A program made the translations under genes and the position numbers. This document shows, in pieces, positions 49,253 to 58,073 of a stretch of 64,000 bases of DNA (position 1 is its first letter; every line of letters begins with the position of its first letter). Under the pieces are notes generated by a model. That model saw only the letters and a list, made by a program, of their open reading frames with translations, was not told where the DNA came from and ran no database searches. Origin of the DNA: JAISGQ01 sp045536305 (GTDB lineage Bacteria; Bacillota; Clostridia; Oscillospirales; Acutalibacteraceae); the NCBI GenBank assembly GCA_045536305.1, contig JAZSNH010000023.1:1-64000 (forward strand), read 5' to 3'.

Positions 49253-49852
49253 ATGCTTACACAGGAAGAAAAGCTGAAGGCTTTTCTCACCGCTATCGAC
49301 AGTTATGCCGAAAAACAGCGTTCAAGAATTTTGACTGAGCTTGAAATGAGCAATCGGCTTGCGGTGGAAAAGGCGGAAAAAGCCACTCTTGATAATGCTT
49401 ATGAAATTATAAGTCAACGCACCAACGCCGTGCGTATGCAGATAAGCCGCGATATCGCCATGCGTGAGGCAGAAGCCAAAAACGAGCTTATACGCAAGCG
49501 CGCCGCAATAGAAGCAGAGGTTTTTTCGCGCGCTGCAGATAAGCTTCGCAGCCATACAAAAACCGATGCATACCGCAATTACCTGTTAGACTGCTCTTCT
49601 AAGGCCGCCTCTATTCTCGGTGATGCCGGCAGCACTGTTATTTTTATTCGCAGCGAGGATATTCCTTTTAAAAATGATATTATTGCTGCATTCAGCAAAA
49701 GCTGTGTCGTCTGCGAGGATGAGTCCATAAAGATCGGCGGTCTCCGTTTTGAAAACGAAGAATCGCGCCGTGCTGTCGATGCGACCTATGACAGCGCTCT
49801 TTACTCTCAGCGCGACAGGTTTGCTCAGACGAGCGTACTAAAAGTTATTTGA
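49253..49852 (+). CDS. ntpE: V-type ATPase subunit E (NtpE)
   Basis: 199 aa peripheral-stalk subunit with a long N-terminal helix (about 1-95, coiled coil) and a C-terminal alpha/beta head (about 100-199) that binds subunit B. GGLRFENEESRRAVDATYDSAL near the end resembles the conserved subunit E segment. GCAGGTG precedes the ATG at 49253. Confidence 0.9.
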   Translation: MLTQEEKLKAFLTAIDSYAEKQRSRILTELEMSNRLAVEKAEKATLDNAYEIISQRTNAVRMQISRDIAMREAEAKNELIRKRAAIEAEVFSRAADKLRSHTKTDAYRNYLLDCSSKAASILGDAGSTVIFIRSEDIPFKNDIIAAFSKSCVVCEDESIKIGGLRFENEESRRAVDATYDSALYSQRDRFAQTSVLKVI

Positions 49853-49868
49853 TTATTGAGGTGATGAA

Positions 49869-51623
49869 ATGACCTCCAAATGTGTTATACATGGTATCAA
49901 CGGTCCTGTTGTGACCGTCAAGGGCCGCACCACGCTTTCCATGATGGAGATGGTTTATGTGGGCGAGCAGAAGCTTGCGGCTGAAGTCATCGGAGTAGCC
50001 AACGATACCACTACCATACAGGTTTATGAGGAAACCACCGGACTTCGTCCCGGTGACCCGGTTTATTCCACAGGTGACAGACTTTCCGTTACCCTCGGGC
50101 CCGGTATTCTTGATAATATCTTTGACGGAATTGAACGTCCTCTCAAAAGAATAGAGGAGCAGTGCGGTGCTTTTATTGACCGCGGTGCTTCCACAAACGC
50201 ACTTGATGAAGACAGATTGTGGGACGTAACGGTTAAGGTCAAGGTCGGTGACAAGCTTTGCGGCGGAGAAATTTATGCTGTCTGCCCTGAAACTTCCATC
50301 ATTGAGCACAGATGCCTCGTTCCTCCAGCTCTTAACGGTACAGTCAAATCTGTAAAGCCTGATGGCAGCTACAAAATAACAGATACCGTTGTTGTTCTCG
50401 AGGACGAAAAAGGAAACATTCACGAGCTGACTCTTTGCCAGAAATGGCCTATAAGAAAGCCTCGGCCTGTTTCTCAGCGTCTTTATGCCAATGCACCGCT
50501 CATTACAGGTCAGCGTGTTATCGACACCCTTTTCCCCATTGCCAAGGGTGGTACTGCCGCCATTCCGGGCGGCTTCGGTGCAGGCAAAACCATGACACAG
50601 CATCAGCTTGCAAAATGGTGTGATGCAGATATCATCGTATATGTCGGCTGCGGCGAGCGAGGAAATGAAATGTGTCAGGTGCTTTCCGAATTTTCCGAGC
50701 TAATGGATCCAAAATCAGGCAGACCCATGACGGACAGAACAGTGCTTATCGCAAACACATCAAACATGCCTGTTGCCGCTCGTGAGGCTTCTATATATAC
50801 CGGCATTACTCTGGCTGAATACTATCGTGATATGGGATATCATGTTGCCATCATGGCCGATTCCACCTCTCGTTGGGCCGAGGCTCTGCGCGAAATATCC
50901 GGCAGACTCGAGGAAATGCCTGCCGAAGAGGGATTCCCTGCTTATCTTCCCTCACGCCTTTCCGAATTTTATGAGCGTGCAGGTCTTATGAAAACTCTTT
51001 CAGGCGAAAACGGCTCGGTAACGATCATTGGTGCTGTTTCCCCTCAGGGCTCCGATTTTTCAGAGCCGGTAACTCAGAACACCAAAAGATTCACACGCTG
51101 CTTCTGGGCTCTCGACAAGGCGCTCGCCTATGCACGCCATTATCCTGCCGTCAACTGGACAAACAGCTACAGCGAATACGGCAATGATCTGAAAAACTGG
51201 TATGATTCCAATGTCGGCCCTGAATTTGTAAAATTCAAGGAAAAGACTGCCGCGCTGCTTCAGGAGGAAGCAAAGCTTATGGAGATAGTAAATCTGATAG
51301 GTTCGGATGTTCTTCCGGACGATCAGAAGCTTATTATCGAAATTGCACGAGTTATTCGATTGGGATTCCTGCAGCAGAACGCTTTCCACAAGGAGGACAC
51401 CTTTGTTCCTCTTGAAAAGCAGCTTAAAATGCTAAAGTGTATCCTTCATCTGTACTCCAAGGCACAGAACGCCGTGGCTGTCGGTGTTCCTTTGTCAAAA
51501 ATCACCGAAACGGGTATTTTTGACGATCTTATAAGAATTAAATACGATGTTCCGAATAACAATCTTACGCTTTTTGACAATTATATGCGCAACATCGATA
51601 CAGCCGTCAGCTCGGCACATTAA
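49869..51623 (+). CDS. ntpA: V-type ATPase catalytic subunit A (NtpA)
   Basis: 584 aa, standard. The P-loop GGFGAGKT is at residues 234-241; GERGNEMCQVLSEF follows, with the catalytic Glu in GERGNE and Walker B VAIMADSTSRWAEALREIS (about 330). The non-homologous insertion (about 110-190) typical of A subunits is present (CGGEIYAV, HRCLVPP). It is the ATP-hydrolysing or -making subunit. GAGGTGATGAA precedes the ATG. No ATP synthase of the F-type is in the window. Confidence 0.97.
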   Translation: MTSKCVIHGINGPVVTVKGRTTLSMMEMVYVGEQKLAAEVIGVANDTTTIQVYEETTGLRPGDPVYSTGDRLSVTLGPGILDNIFDGIERPLKRIEEQCGAFIDRGASTNALDEDRLWDVTVKVKVGDKLCGGEIYAVCPETSIIEHRCLVPPALNGTVKSVKPDGSYKITDTVVVLEDEKGNIHELTLCQKWPIRKPRPVSQRLYANAPLITGQRVIDTLFPIAKGGTAAIPGGFGAGKTMTQHQLAKWCDADIIVYVGCGERGNEMCQVLSEFSELMDPKSGRPMTDRTVLIANTSNMPVAAREASIYTGITLAEYYRDMGYHVAIMADSTSRWAEALREISGRLEEMPAEEGFPAYLPSRLSEFYERAGLMKTLSGENGSVTIIGAVSPQGSDFSEPVTQNTKRFTRCFWALDKALAYARHYPAVNWTNSYSEYGNDLKNWYDSNVGPEFVKFKEKTAALLQEEAKLMEIVNLIGSDVLPDDQKLIIEIARVIRLGFLQQNAFHKEDTFVPLEKQLKMLKCILHLYSKAQNAVAVGVPLSKITETGIFDDLIRIKYDVPNNNLTLFDNYMRNIDTAVSSAH

Positions 51624-51637
51624 GGAGGGAGCCTGTT

Positions 51638-53020
51638 TTGATTTTTGAATACATTGGCGTCAAGGAAATTTCGGGTTCCCTGATAATTCTTGAAAATGTT
51701 GAGAACCCTTCTTATGAAGAGATGGTTGAAATAAGACTTGACGACGGCACATCCCGAAACGGCAGAATAGTCAAAATTGAGGGTGACCGTGTTGTCATTC
51801 AGGTTTATGAGGGCACAAGCGGTATTTCGCTCAAGAATACAAGAACTGTCTTAAGGGGCAGACCAATGGAGCTTAAGCTTTCAAACGAAATGCTCGGCAG
51901 AGTATTTAACGGTGCAGGCATGCCCATTGACGGTCTCGGTGAGATATATCCCGAAAAAAATGCAAATATAAACGGAACACCCATAAATCCTGTTTCGCGT
52001 ATTTATCCGAAAAACTATATCAGCACAGGTATTTCTTCCATCGATACGCTTATTACACTTATAAGAGGGCAAAAGCTTCCTATTTTCAGCGGTTCTGGCA
52101 TGAAACACAATGAGCTTGCCGTTCAGATAGTACGTCAGGCTAAGATAACCGGTGAATCCGGTTCGAATTTCTGTATCGTATTTGCCGCCATGGGTGTAAA
52201 AAGTGATGTCGCGGATTATTTCAGGCGTTCTTTTGAGGACGCCGGCATTCTGAGCAGGGTCACTATGTTTTTAAACCTTGCAAACGATCCTATCATCGAA
52301 CGCATACTCACCCCGCGCTGCGCGCTTACTGCTGCCGAACATCTCGCATTTGAACACAACAAGCATGTTTTGGTTGTTATGACAGATATGACCTCTTACG
52401 CAGAGGCGTGCAGAGAATTCTCTTCTTCCAAGGGTGAGATCCCTAGCCGAAAAGGCTTTCCGGGTTATCTTTACTCGGATCTTGCCTCTCTTTATGAGAG
52501 AGCAGGTATGATAAAGGGCAGTACAGGCTCTGTCACTCAGCTGCCAATCCTTACAATGCCCAACGATGATATCACTCACCCTGTTCCCGACCTCACGGGT
52601 TATATCACAGAGGGTCAAATCGTTCTCGACCGCACTCTTGATTCTTCGGGTGTATATCCCCCTGTTTCTATCCTTGCATCTCTTTCAAGACTTATGAAGG
52701 ACGGCATCGGAGAAGGATTCACCAGAGAAGATCACTCTTTTCTCTCAAATCAGCTTTTTGCATCCTACGCAAAGGTTCAGGATGCGCGTTCTCTCGCTTC
52801 TGTTATCGGTGAGGAGGATCTTTCTGCCTCGGACAAAAAGCTCCTTGAATTCGGAAGAGCTCTTGAGCAGCAGTTTATCAAGCAGTCCTTCAACGAGGAC
52901 CGAAGCATTGAGCAAAGCCTTGAAATCGGCTGGAAGCTTCTCGGTATGCTGCCTCGCGGCGAGCTTGACAGAGTTGACAGCGAGATACTTGAAAAATATT
53001 ATCGAGAAGAAAAAAATTAA
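51638..53020 (+). CDS. ntpB: V-type ATPase subunit B (NtpB)
   Basis: 460 aa. It has the A/B fold but a degenerate P-loop (FSGSGMKHNELA near residue 148), as in all non-catalytic B subunits. Conserved parts are ISTGISSIDTLITLIRGQKLPIF, VMTDMTSYAEACREFS and GFPGYLYSDLASLYERAG. The TTG at 51638 follows AAGGAGG. It forms the hexamer with subunit A. Confidence 0.96.
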   Translation: MIFEYIGVKEISGSLIILENVENPSYEEMVEIRLDDGTSRNGRIVKIEGDRVVIQVYEGTSGISLKNTRTVLRGRPMELKLSNEMLGRVFNGAGMPIDGLGEIYPEKNANINGTPINPVSRIYPKNYISTGISSIDTLITLIRGQKLPIFSGSGMKHNELAVQIVRQAKITGESGSNFCIVFAAMGVKSDVADYFRRSFEDAGILSRVTMFLNLANDPIIERILTPRCALTAAEHLAFEHNKHVLVVMTDMTSYAEACREFSSSKGEIPSRKGFPGYLYSDLASLYERAGMIKGSTGSVTQLPILTMPNDDITHPVPDLTGYITEGQIVLDRTLDSSGVYPPVSILASLSRLMKDGIGEGFTREDHSFLSNQLFASYAKVQDARSLASVIGEEDLSASDKKLLEFGRALEQQFIKQSFNEDRSIEQSLEIGWKLLGMLPRGELDRVDSEILEKYYREEKN

Positions 53021-53037
53021 ACTGAGGAGGAGTATTC

Positions 53038-53649
53038 ATGGCAAGCATTGTGCCAACCAAGGGTAACTTGATCGCAACAAAAAAATCGCTTGAGCTGGCA
53101 ACTGTAGGTTATGAGCTCCTTGACCGCAAGCGTAATATTCTCATTCGTGAAATGATGACTCTTATCGATAGCGCTACATCTATACAAAGTGAGATCGATT
53201 CCGTCTATTCCGAAGCATATCTTGCCCTGCAGACGGCAAACATTATTATAGGAAGATGTGACGCACTAGCTCAGACTGTTCCGATTGACAACAGCCTCAA
53301 TGTGGATTTTCGTTCTGTCATGGGTGTTGAGCTGCCTACGGTAACTCTCGGAGAGGATGATGATTCTCTCCCCTTCGGTCTGTATTCATCTCAGTCTGCG
53401 CTTGACGAGGCTTACATTAAATTTCACGAGGTAAAAAGGCTTACTGCCTCTCTTGCGGAAATAGAAAATTCCGCATACAGATTGGCAAACGCCATAAAAA
53501 GCACACAAAAGCGTGCAAACGCTCTTAAAAATGTCGTTATTCCAAAATTTACGGAAACCGTTAAATTTATTACGGAATCTCTCGACGAGAAGGAAAGAGA
53601 AGAATTTTCACGCCTTAAGGTCATTAAATCAAACAAGGAAAATCAGTAA
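53038..53649 (+). CDS. ntpD: V-type ATPase subunit D (NtpD)
   Basis: 203 aa, the rotating central-stalk subunit with long N- and C-terminal coiled-coil helices. The conserved start PTKGNLIATKKSLELATVGY (about residues 6-25) and the end helix NALKNVVIPKFTETVKFI are diagnostic. GAGGAGG precedes the ATG. Last gene of the operon, so the order is stalk, C, I, K, F, E, A, B, D. Confidence 0.95.
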   Translation: MASIVPTKGNLIATKKSLELATVGYELLDRKRNILIREMMTLIDSATSIQSEIDSVYSEAYLALQTANIIIGRCDALAQTVPIDNSLNVDFRSVMGVELPTVTLGEDDDSLPFGLYSSQSALDEAYIKFHEVKRLTASLAEIENSAYRLANAIKSTQKRANALKNVVIPKFTETVKFITESLDEKEREEFSRLKVIKSNKENQ

Positions 53650-53679
53650 AATTTTGGTTTTTATTTAAATATAAGTATT

Positions 53680-53719
53680 AAACCGAGCGTACCGTGCAAA
53701 ATAACGGTGCGCTCGGTTT
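53680..53719 (+). terminator. terminator of the V-ATPase operon
   Basis: The stem AAACCGAGCGTACCGT/ACGGTGCGCTCGGTTT (53680-53695, 53704-53719) has one mismatch. The U-tract on plus is poor; the stem is strong. Confidence 0.75.
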
Positions 53720-53755
53720 GCGCTTTATGCTCATTCATAAAGGAGTTGATTTCTG

Positions 53756-53974
53756 ATGCTTGACAGAATCGCCTTGCTTTTAACTATCGTTGGTGCTCTG
53801 AACTGGGGCTCCATCGGTCTGTTCAAGTTCGATTTCGTCGGTTGGCTTTTTGGCGGACAGACTTCCGTCATTGCACGAATTATTTTCGTAGTTGTAGCTC
53901 TTGCAGGTCTTTGGTGTATTTCACTTCTTTTCAGAGAAAGAGAAGAGATCGTCGAAGACAAAAGTCGGAGCTGA
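53756..53974 (+). CDS. DUF378 small membrane protein
   Basis: 72 aa. Two helices (about 5-25 and 38-58) and the family motif ALNWGSIGLFKFDFVGWLFG are characteristic of DUF378 (Bacillus YuzA-like), with function unknown. AAAGGAG lies upstream of the ATG. It follows the V-ATPase terminator and has no distinct promoter, so some read-through from the ATPase operon may express it. Confidence 0.9.
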   Translation: MLDRIALLLTIVGALNWGSIGLFKFDFVGWLFGGQTSVIARIIFVVVALAGLWCISLLFREREEIVEDKSRS

Positions 53975-53994
53975 ATTTACCAACATCTCTTTCG

Positions 53995-54027
53995 TCCCTT
54001 GTGCCAAAGGCACAAGGGATATTTTTC
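53995..54027 (+). terminator. terminator of the DUF378 gene
   Basis: The stem TCCCTTGTGCC/GGCACAAGGGA (53995-54005, 54009-54019) has an AAA loop, followed by TATTTTTCC. Confidence 0.92.
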
Positions 54028-54100
54028 CGATCAGGCATGCTTGATTTTTTCGTATAAAGTTATGAGTGCTGCACCCTCTGCCCACACCGCTTTTTGCATT

Positions 54101-54133
54101 TGAAAATCCCACCTGCCCCGGGCAGGTGGGATT
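54101..54133 (-). terminator. ackA terminator
   Basis: A near-perfect palindrome with arms AATCCCACCTGCC and GGCAGGTGGGATT lies just past the ackA stop (54139). On the minus strand a TTTTC run follows. Confidence 0.85.
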
Positions 54134-54138
54134 ACAAT

Positions 54139-55353
54139 TTATTTATTCATTGCCTCGACAAGAGCCTTTGTATCGCGTGCAATAACAAGCTCTTCATTTG
54201 TAGGAATTACATAAACCTTTACCTTGCTGTCAGGGGTAGAGAGCTCTATCTCTTCGCCTCTGTGTGAATTTGCCTCTGCATCAATTTTAACGCCGAGATA
54301 TTCAAGATACTCGCAAATAGCTGCTCTGTGGCTGCACTGATTTTCACCGATGCCTGCTGTAAAGACGATAGCATCGACACCGCCGAGAGCTGCTACATAG
54401 CCACCGACAAATTTTGCGATCTGATAACGAAGTATCTCATGAGTGAGCTGTGCGCGCTCATTGCCTTCTGCCGCTGCCTTTGTGACATCACGGTCATCAG
54501 AGGATACACCTGATACGCCGAGCATACCGGACTTCTTATTGAGGAGATCGGACATCTGCTGAGGTGTAAAGCCTTCCTTCTCTGCAATGAAATTAACAAC
54601 AGAGGGATCGAGAGAGCCTGAACGTGTACCCATCATAAAGCCGTCAAGCGGAGTTAAGCCCATGCTGGTATCGATGCACTTGCCGTCCTTGACCGCTGTA
54701 ATGGATGAGCCGTTGCCAAGATGGCAGGTGATTATCTTTGTTCCCTCGGGGTTTTCTGCTCTGCCGAGAAGCTCAAGGCAGCGTGCGGAAACAAATCTGT
54801 GGCTTGTGCCGTGTGCACCGTAGCGGCGTACCTTATACTCTTCGTAATACTTCCAGGGAACAGGGAAAATATATGCCTTGGGAGGCATTGTGCTGTGGAA
54901 GGATGTATCGAAAACTACTGCCTGAGGAGTGTCCTTGCCGAATGTGTCGATAGAAGCGCGGATACCCTGAACATGTGCAGGGTTATGAAGCGGTGCAAGA
55001 GCACCAAGCTCTGCGATATCCTCGATAACCTTTTCGTCAACAAGACAGCTTTCGCTGAAAATTGCACCGCCCTGAACAACACGGTGACCGATCGCGGAAA
55101 CCTCAGAAAGCTCACCTATAACCTTGCCTTCACCCTCTGTGAGAGCTGCCTTTACAAGTGCGAATGCCTCAGTGTGGTTGCTGCATTCCTTCTGTACCTC
55201 GAAGCTTCTGCCATCGGGAAGCTTATGAGTGATAAAGGTTCCGCCGATACCTATACGCTCGCAGTTGCCCTTTGCAAGCACCGACTCATTTTCCATATCG
55301 ATGAGCTGGTACTTAAGAGAGCTGCTGCCTGCGTTGATTACGAGAATTTTCAT
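54139..55353 (-). CDS. ackA: acetate kinase
   Basis: 404 aa. It interconverts acetyl phosphate and acetate with ATP formation, the main energy-yielding step of acetate fermentation. Family features are the N-terminal VINAGSSSLKYQLID, GHRVVQGG, VFDTSFHSTMP, RRYGAHGTSHRFVS and CHLGNGSS. The order of neighbours is unusual in that pta is absent; tmcAL is divergent. AAGGAG lies upstream of the ATG. Confidence 0.97.
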   Translation of the reverse strand: MKILVINAGSSSLKYQLIDMENESVLAKGNCERIGIGGTFITHKLPDGRSFEVQKECSNHTEAFALVKAALTEGEGKVIGELSEVSAIGHRVVQGGAIFSESCLVDEKVIEDIAELGALAPLHNPAHVQGIRASIDTFGKDTPQAVVFDTSFHSTMPPKAYIFPVPWKYYEEYKVRRYGAHGTSHRFVSARCLELLGRAENPEGTKIITCHLGNGSSITAVKDGKCIDTSMGLTPLDGFMMGTRSGSLDPSVVNFIAEKEGFTPQQMSDLLNKKSGMLGVSGVSSDDRDVTKAAAEGNERAQLTHEILRYQIAKFVGGYVAALGGVDAIVFTAGIGENQCSHRAAICEYLEYLGVKIDAEANSHRGEEIELSTPDSKVKVYVIPTNEELVIARDTKALVEAMNK

Positions 55354-55393
55354 TGTTATCTACTCCTTGTAATTAACTTTGCAAACTGTTATT

Positions 55394-55422
55394 ATGATAG
55401 TACAGAAATGAGAATTTTTCAA
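55394..55422 (-). promoter_or_regulatory. ackA promoter
   Basis: Minus strand: -35 TTGAAA (55422-55417), 17-bp spacer, -10 TATCAT (55399-55394). Confidence 0.72.
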
Positions 55423-55475
55423 GTCATTATAATGTTTTTATACATTTTATTACTTTTTTGGAGGTCAACGCGCTT

Positions 55476-56654
55476 ATGAGGGTTGCAGGTGTTGTCGCTG
55501 AGTATAATCCCTTTCACAATGGTCATGAATATCAGCTTTCGAAAACACGTTCAGAGCTTGGCGCAACACACATTGTCGTGTGCATGAGCGGAAGCTTTAC
55601 ACAACGCGGCGACTGCGCCTGTCTTTCGAAATTTGCAAGAGCAAAGGCTGCTGTTTTGTGCGGTGCAGACCTTGTTCTCGAGCTTCCGACTCCCTGGGCT
55701 GCAGCCCCCGCAGGTCGTTTTGCCTCAGGTGCTGTCTCAGTTTTCGATGCGCTCGGCTGTGTCGATCTGATTTCTTTCGGCTCTGAGTGCGGCGATACAA
55801 CGCGTTTGTATAAAACTGCCGCTGCGGTAAAGGAACTCGATGACAAGCTTTTTGATTCAGTAAAAGGCGGCGGAAATCTTGCCGCCGCAAGATATGAGCT
55901 TGTCGCTTCGGAATACGGCAAGGAATCAGCCAAGCCGCTGATGAATCCAAATGATACGCTGGCTGTTGAATATATACTTTCATCGTCAAGATTATGTAAA
56001 CCTATCCCCTGCTGTGCCGTCACACGCAAGGGCGCAGGACACGATGAACATATTATTTCAGGGGCTTTTACCTCCGCTTCACACATCAGAACCATGCTAA
56101 GCAATGGTGAATGGCAGAGTTTTGTGCCTGATGCATCGAAAAATATTATTATTGACGAGATTGAAAATGGGCGTGCCGCTGCCGATATACGTAAACTTGA
56201 AACAGCGATTTTAGCAAAGCTTCGTACTATGAACGCAGAGGATTATGTTAACCTACCCGAGGTTTCCGAGGGCCTTGAAAACAGGATCTTTGACGCTGTT
56301 CGTTCGGCAGGCTCCTTGACCGAGCTTTATGATGCGATAAAAACAAAACGCTACTCACATTCAAGGATACGAAGAATAATTTTATCCGCATTTCTGGATG
56401 TGAAAAAAGAATACACATCAGGCAGTGTACCGTATATTCGTATTCTTGCAATGAACGAAAAGGGTAAGGAAATTATTTCTTCTGCAGAAGCCTCACTGCC
56501 TGTAATCGCAAAATATGCCGATTTAAAAAAGCTTTCTGCCACGGCAAAGGAAATATTTGAGCTTGAATGCAAAGCTACCGATTTATGGGCTCTTTCTCTT
56601 CCCTCTCCTGCTCCATGCGGAATGGACTTTACAAGCAAGCTTACAGTCTTATAA
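55476..56654 (+). CDS. tmcAL: tRNA(Met) cytidine acetate ligase TmcAL (YlbM)
   Basis: 392 aa. This nucleotidyltransferase-fold enzyme activates acetate with ATP and makes N4-acetylcytidine at the wobble position of elongator tRNA-Met in Firmicutes. The motif NPFHNGHEYQL (HxGH type, about residue 11-21) and CMSGSFTQRGD (about 36) are diagnostic. The ATG at 55476 is chosen; GGAGG is 11 nt upstream. It stands divergent from ackA, the source and sink of acetate in the cell. Confidence 0.93.
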   Translation: MRVAGVVAEYNPFHNGHEYQLSKTRSELGATHIVVCMSGSFTQRGDCACLSKFARAKAAVLCGADLVLELPTPWAAAPAGRFASGAVSVFDALGCVDLISFGSECGDTTRLYKTAAAVKELDDKLFDSVKGGGNLAAARYELVASEYGKESAKPLMNPNDTLAVEYILSSSRLCKPIPCCAVTRKGAGHDEHIISGAFTSASHIRTMLSNGEWQSFVPDASKNIIIDEIENGRAAADIRKLETAILAKLRTMNAEDYVNLPEVSEGLENRIFDAVRSAGSLTELYDAIKTKRYSHSRIRRIILSAFLDVKKEYTSGSVPYIRILAMNEKGKEIISSAEASLPVIAKYADLKKLSATAKEIFELECKATDLWALSLPSPAPCGMDFTSKLTVL

Positions 56655-56656
56655 AG

Positions 56657-56690
56657 AAAAAAGCTGCTGCCTTTCGGCATCAGCTTTTTT
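56657..56690. terminator. bidirectional terminator after tmcAL
   Basis: AAAAAAGCTG (56657-56666) pairs with CAGCTTTTTT (56681-56690), with inner GCC/GGC pairing. It lies between tmcAL and the convergent anti-sigma gene. Confidence 0.88.
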
Positions 56691-56692
56691 CT

Positions 56693-57415
56693 TTATTTTG
56701 TCAATGATTCAATAATATTTACAACCTCTTCTATGGATAATCCCTCAGTTATCATTTGGAAGCCCACGTCTTTGTACATAAATTTCGCATAATAATATGA
56801 ATTATACTTTCCTATCAAAACCTCTGTATTATTTATGATTGACATTTCCTCAATCTTTTCAAATTCAGCAAAACATGAAAATGGATATTTCCACTTTGCC
56901 ACTTCCAAGTTAACGCTTCGTTTGAGATCTTTATTGGAATAATTGTGTACCGTTGTGTCATGATACACCTCTCCCGTACCGCCGTTTCTTTTGTAAATTC
57001 CATGAGTTCCTGTGCCGTTTTCAATTTCCCACTCTGTCAAATCTTCAGGTACTTTTGGAAACACATTTGTACCGTAATATTCGTTCAGCTCTTCATCTTC
57101 CATAACAACAAAATCATCAACAAGCAGGCAGATATACATTCTATACTTTGAAAATAAACCGTTGGCCTCATTTACTGTAATCTTATTTGCATTCTCTTTT
57201 TTATCTGTTACGCTGACTATAAGCTCCGATTGCTCTGTCTGTGTGCTTTTCACATTATCAGGCTGTTGTGCAAATATCACTGCGATTACAGCTATACATA
57301 CGCCCAGCACAGGCACCACAACCTTAGCAATAAGATTTTTTCTTTTTTTCTTCGTCTGTTTATATTCTTCTATCCTTTGAAAAACACTGTTTGTCATTTC
57401 ATTGCAGCTCTTCAT
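56693..57415 (-). CDS. membrane anti-sigma-like protein (DUF4367-type)
   Basis: 240 aa. A basic N-terminal cytoplasmic part (about 1-28) precedes one membrane helix (about 29-48, VVVPVLGVCIAVIAVIFA) and an extracytoplasmic domain whose end, DVGFQMITEGLSIEEVVNII, resembles DUF4367 domains of anti-sigma-type proteins. The N-terminus has no zinc-binding anti-sigma motif. It overlaps the ECF sigma gene by 17 bp, so it is probably its dedicated regulator. The ATG at 57415 follows AAGGAGG. Confidence 0.75.
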   Translation of the reverse strand: MKSCNEMTNSVFQRIEEYKQTKKKRKNLIAKVVVPVLGVCIAVIAVIFAQQPDNVKSTQTEQSELIVSVTDKKENANKITVNEANGLFSKYRMYICLLVDDFVVMEDEELNEYYGTNVFPKVPEDLTEWEIENGTGTHGIYKRNGGTGEVYHDTTVHNYSNKDLKRSVNLEVAKWKYPFSCFAEFEKIEEMSIINNTEVLIGKYNSYYYAKFMYKDVGFQMITEGLSIEEVVNIIESLTK

Positions 57416-57959
57416 AGCTAACCCCCTCCTTTTCAAGCTCTGATCTGAGTGCTGTCCTTGCGCGATACACAAGAGTTTCTATGCTGTGTTCGGATTTTTT
57501 CATTATTTTTGCAGATTCTCTTATGCTGAAATTCTCAAAATAGATAAGCCACAGTATCTGGCGGTATTGAGGAGAAATATGCCGAAGAGCTCTGTGAAGC
57601 ACTCTCTTTCGCTCCTCTGTTATGTAAGAGCATTCAATATCTCTTTCGTCTGAAATACCTGCACAATCGTCAATGGATAAATGAGTGTCTTTCGCACGTC
57701 TTCGCAGATAATCAAATGCCGTATTTCGTGCGATAGTGTACAGCCATGTTTTAAATGATGCCTTTGCAATATTATACTTCGGCTTTTTTATGCCTATTTT
57801 TACAAAAGTATCCTCTGTCAGCTCCTCTGCAGTTCTGATATTATCGACAATGCCGTTCAAATAAAGGATCAATCCGTCCTTGTATTCTCTTATTATTATC
57901 GCAAGAGCGCTGTCATCACCGTTAAGAAAGCTTTTGTATGTCTCCGCTCCTTTGTCCAT
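57399..57959 (-). CDS. ECF-type RNA polymerase sigma factor
   Basis: 186 aa. Region 2 includes DTFVKIGIKKPKYNIAKASF and FKTWLYTIARNTAFDYLRRR (about 60-90), and region 4 contains YFENFSIRESAKIMKKSEHS (about 142-161). The missing region 3 places it among ECF factors (sigma-70 group 4). The ATG at 57959 follows AAGGAGAGG; a longer frame starts before the site. It is cotranscribed with the membrane protein gene. Just upstream, TGTCGTATAAT contains both CGTATA, like sigma-W-type -10 elements, and TATAAT, so autoregulation is possible but unproven. Confidence 0.9.
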   Translation of the reverse strand: MDKGAETYKSFLNGDDSALAIIIREYKDGLILYLNGIVDNIRTAEELTEDTFVKIGIKKPKYNIAKASFKTWLYTIARNTAFDYLRRRAKDTHLSIDDCAGISDERDIECSYITEERKRVLHRALRHISPQYRQILWLIYFENFSIRESAKIMKKSEHSIETLVYRARTALRSELEKEGVSYEELQ

Positions 57960-58024
57960 AATACCTCTCCTTTTTGAAAGACCTTTCACTTATTATACGA
58001 CAGAATCGAAAAAACCTCACACTT

Positions 58025-58073
58025 ATAAAATACAAAAATCCGCAGATTTTTTCTGCGGATTTTTGTATTTTAT
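58025..58073. terminator. bidirectional terminator, 22-bp stem
   Basis: Perfect arms 58025-58046 and 58052-58073 (core AAAAATCCGCAGA) have a TTTTT loop. The lipoprotein stop codon (58072-58070) is inside the stem. Confidence 0.93.

Noticed and set aside
49845..50603. Minus-strand 252-codon open frame over ntpA
   Set aside because: Antisense to the N-terminal part of the catalytic V-ATPase subunit; nothing supports it.
54721..55479. Plus-strand 252-codon open frame over ackA
   Set aside because: Antisense to ackA with high Cys and Leu content; tmcAL uses another frame from 55476.
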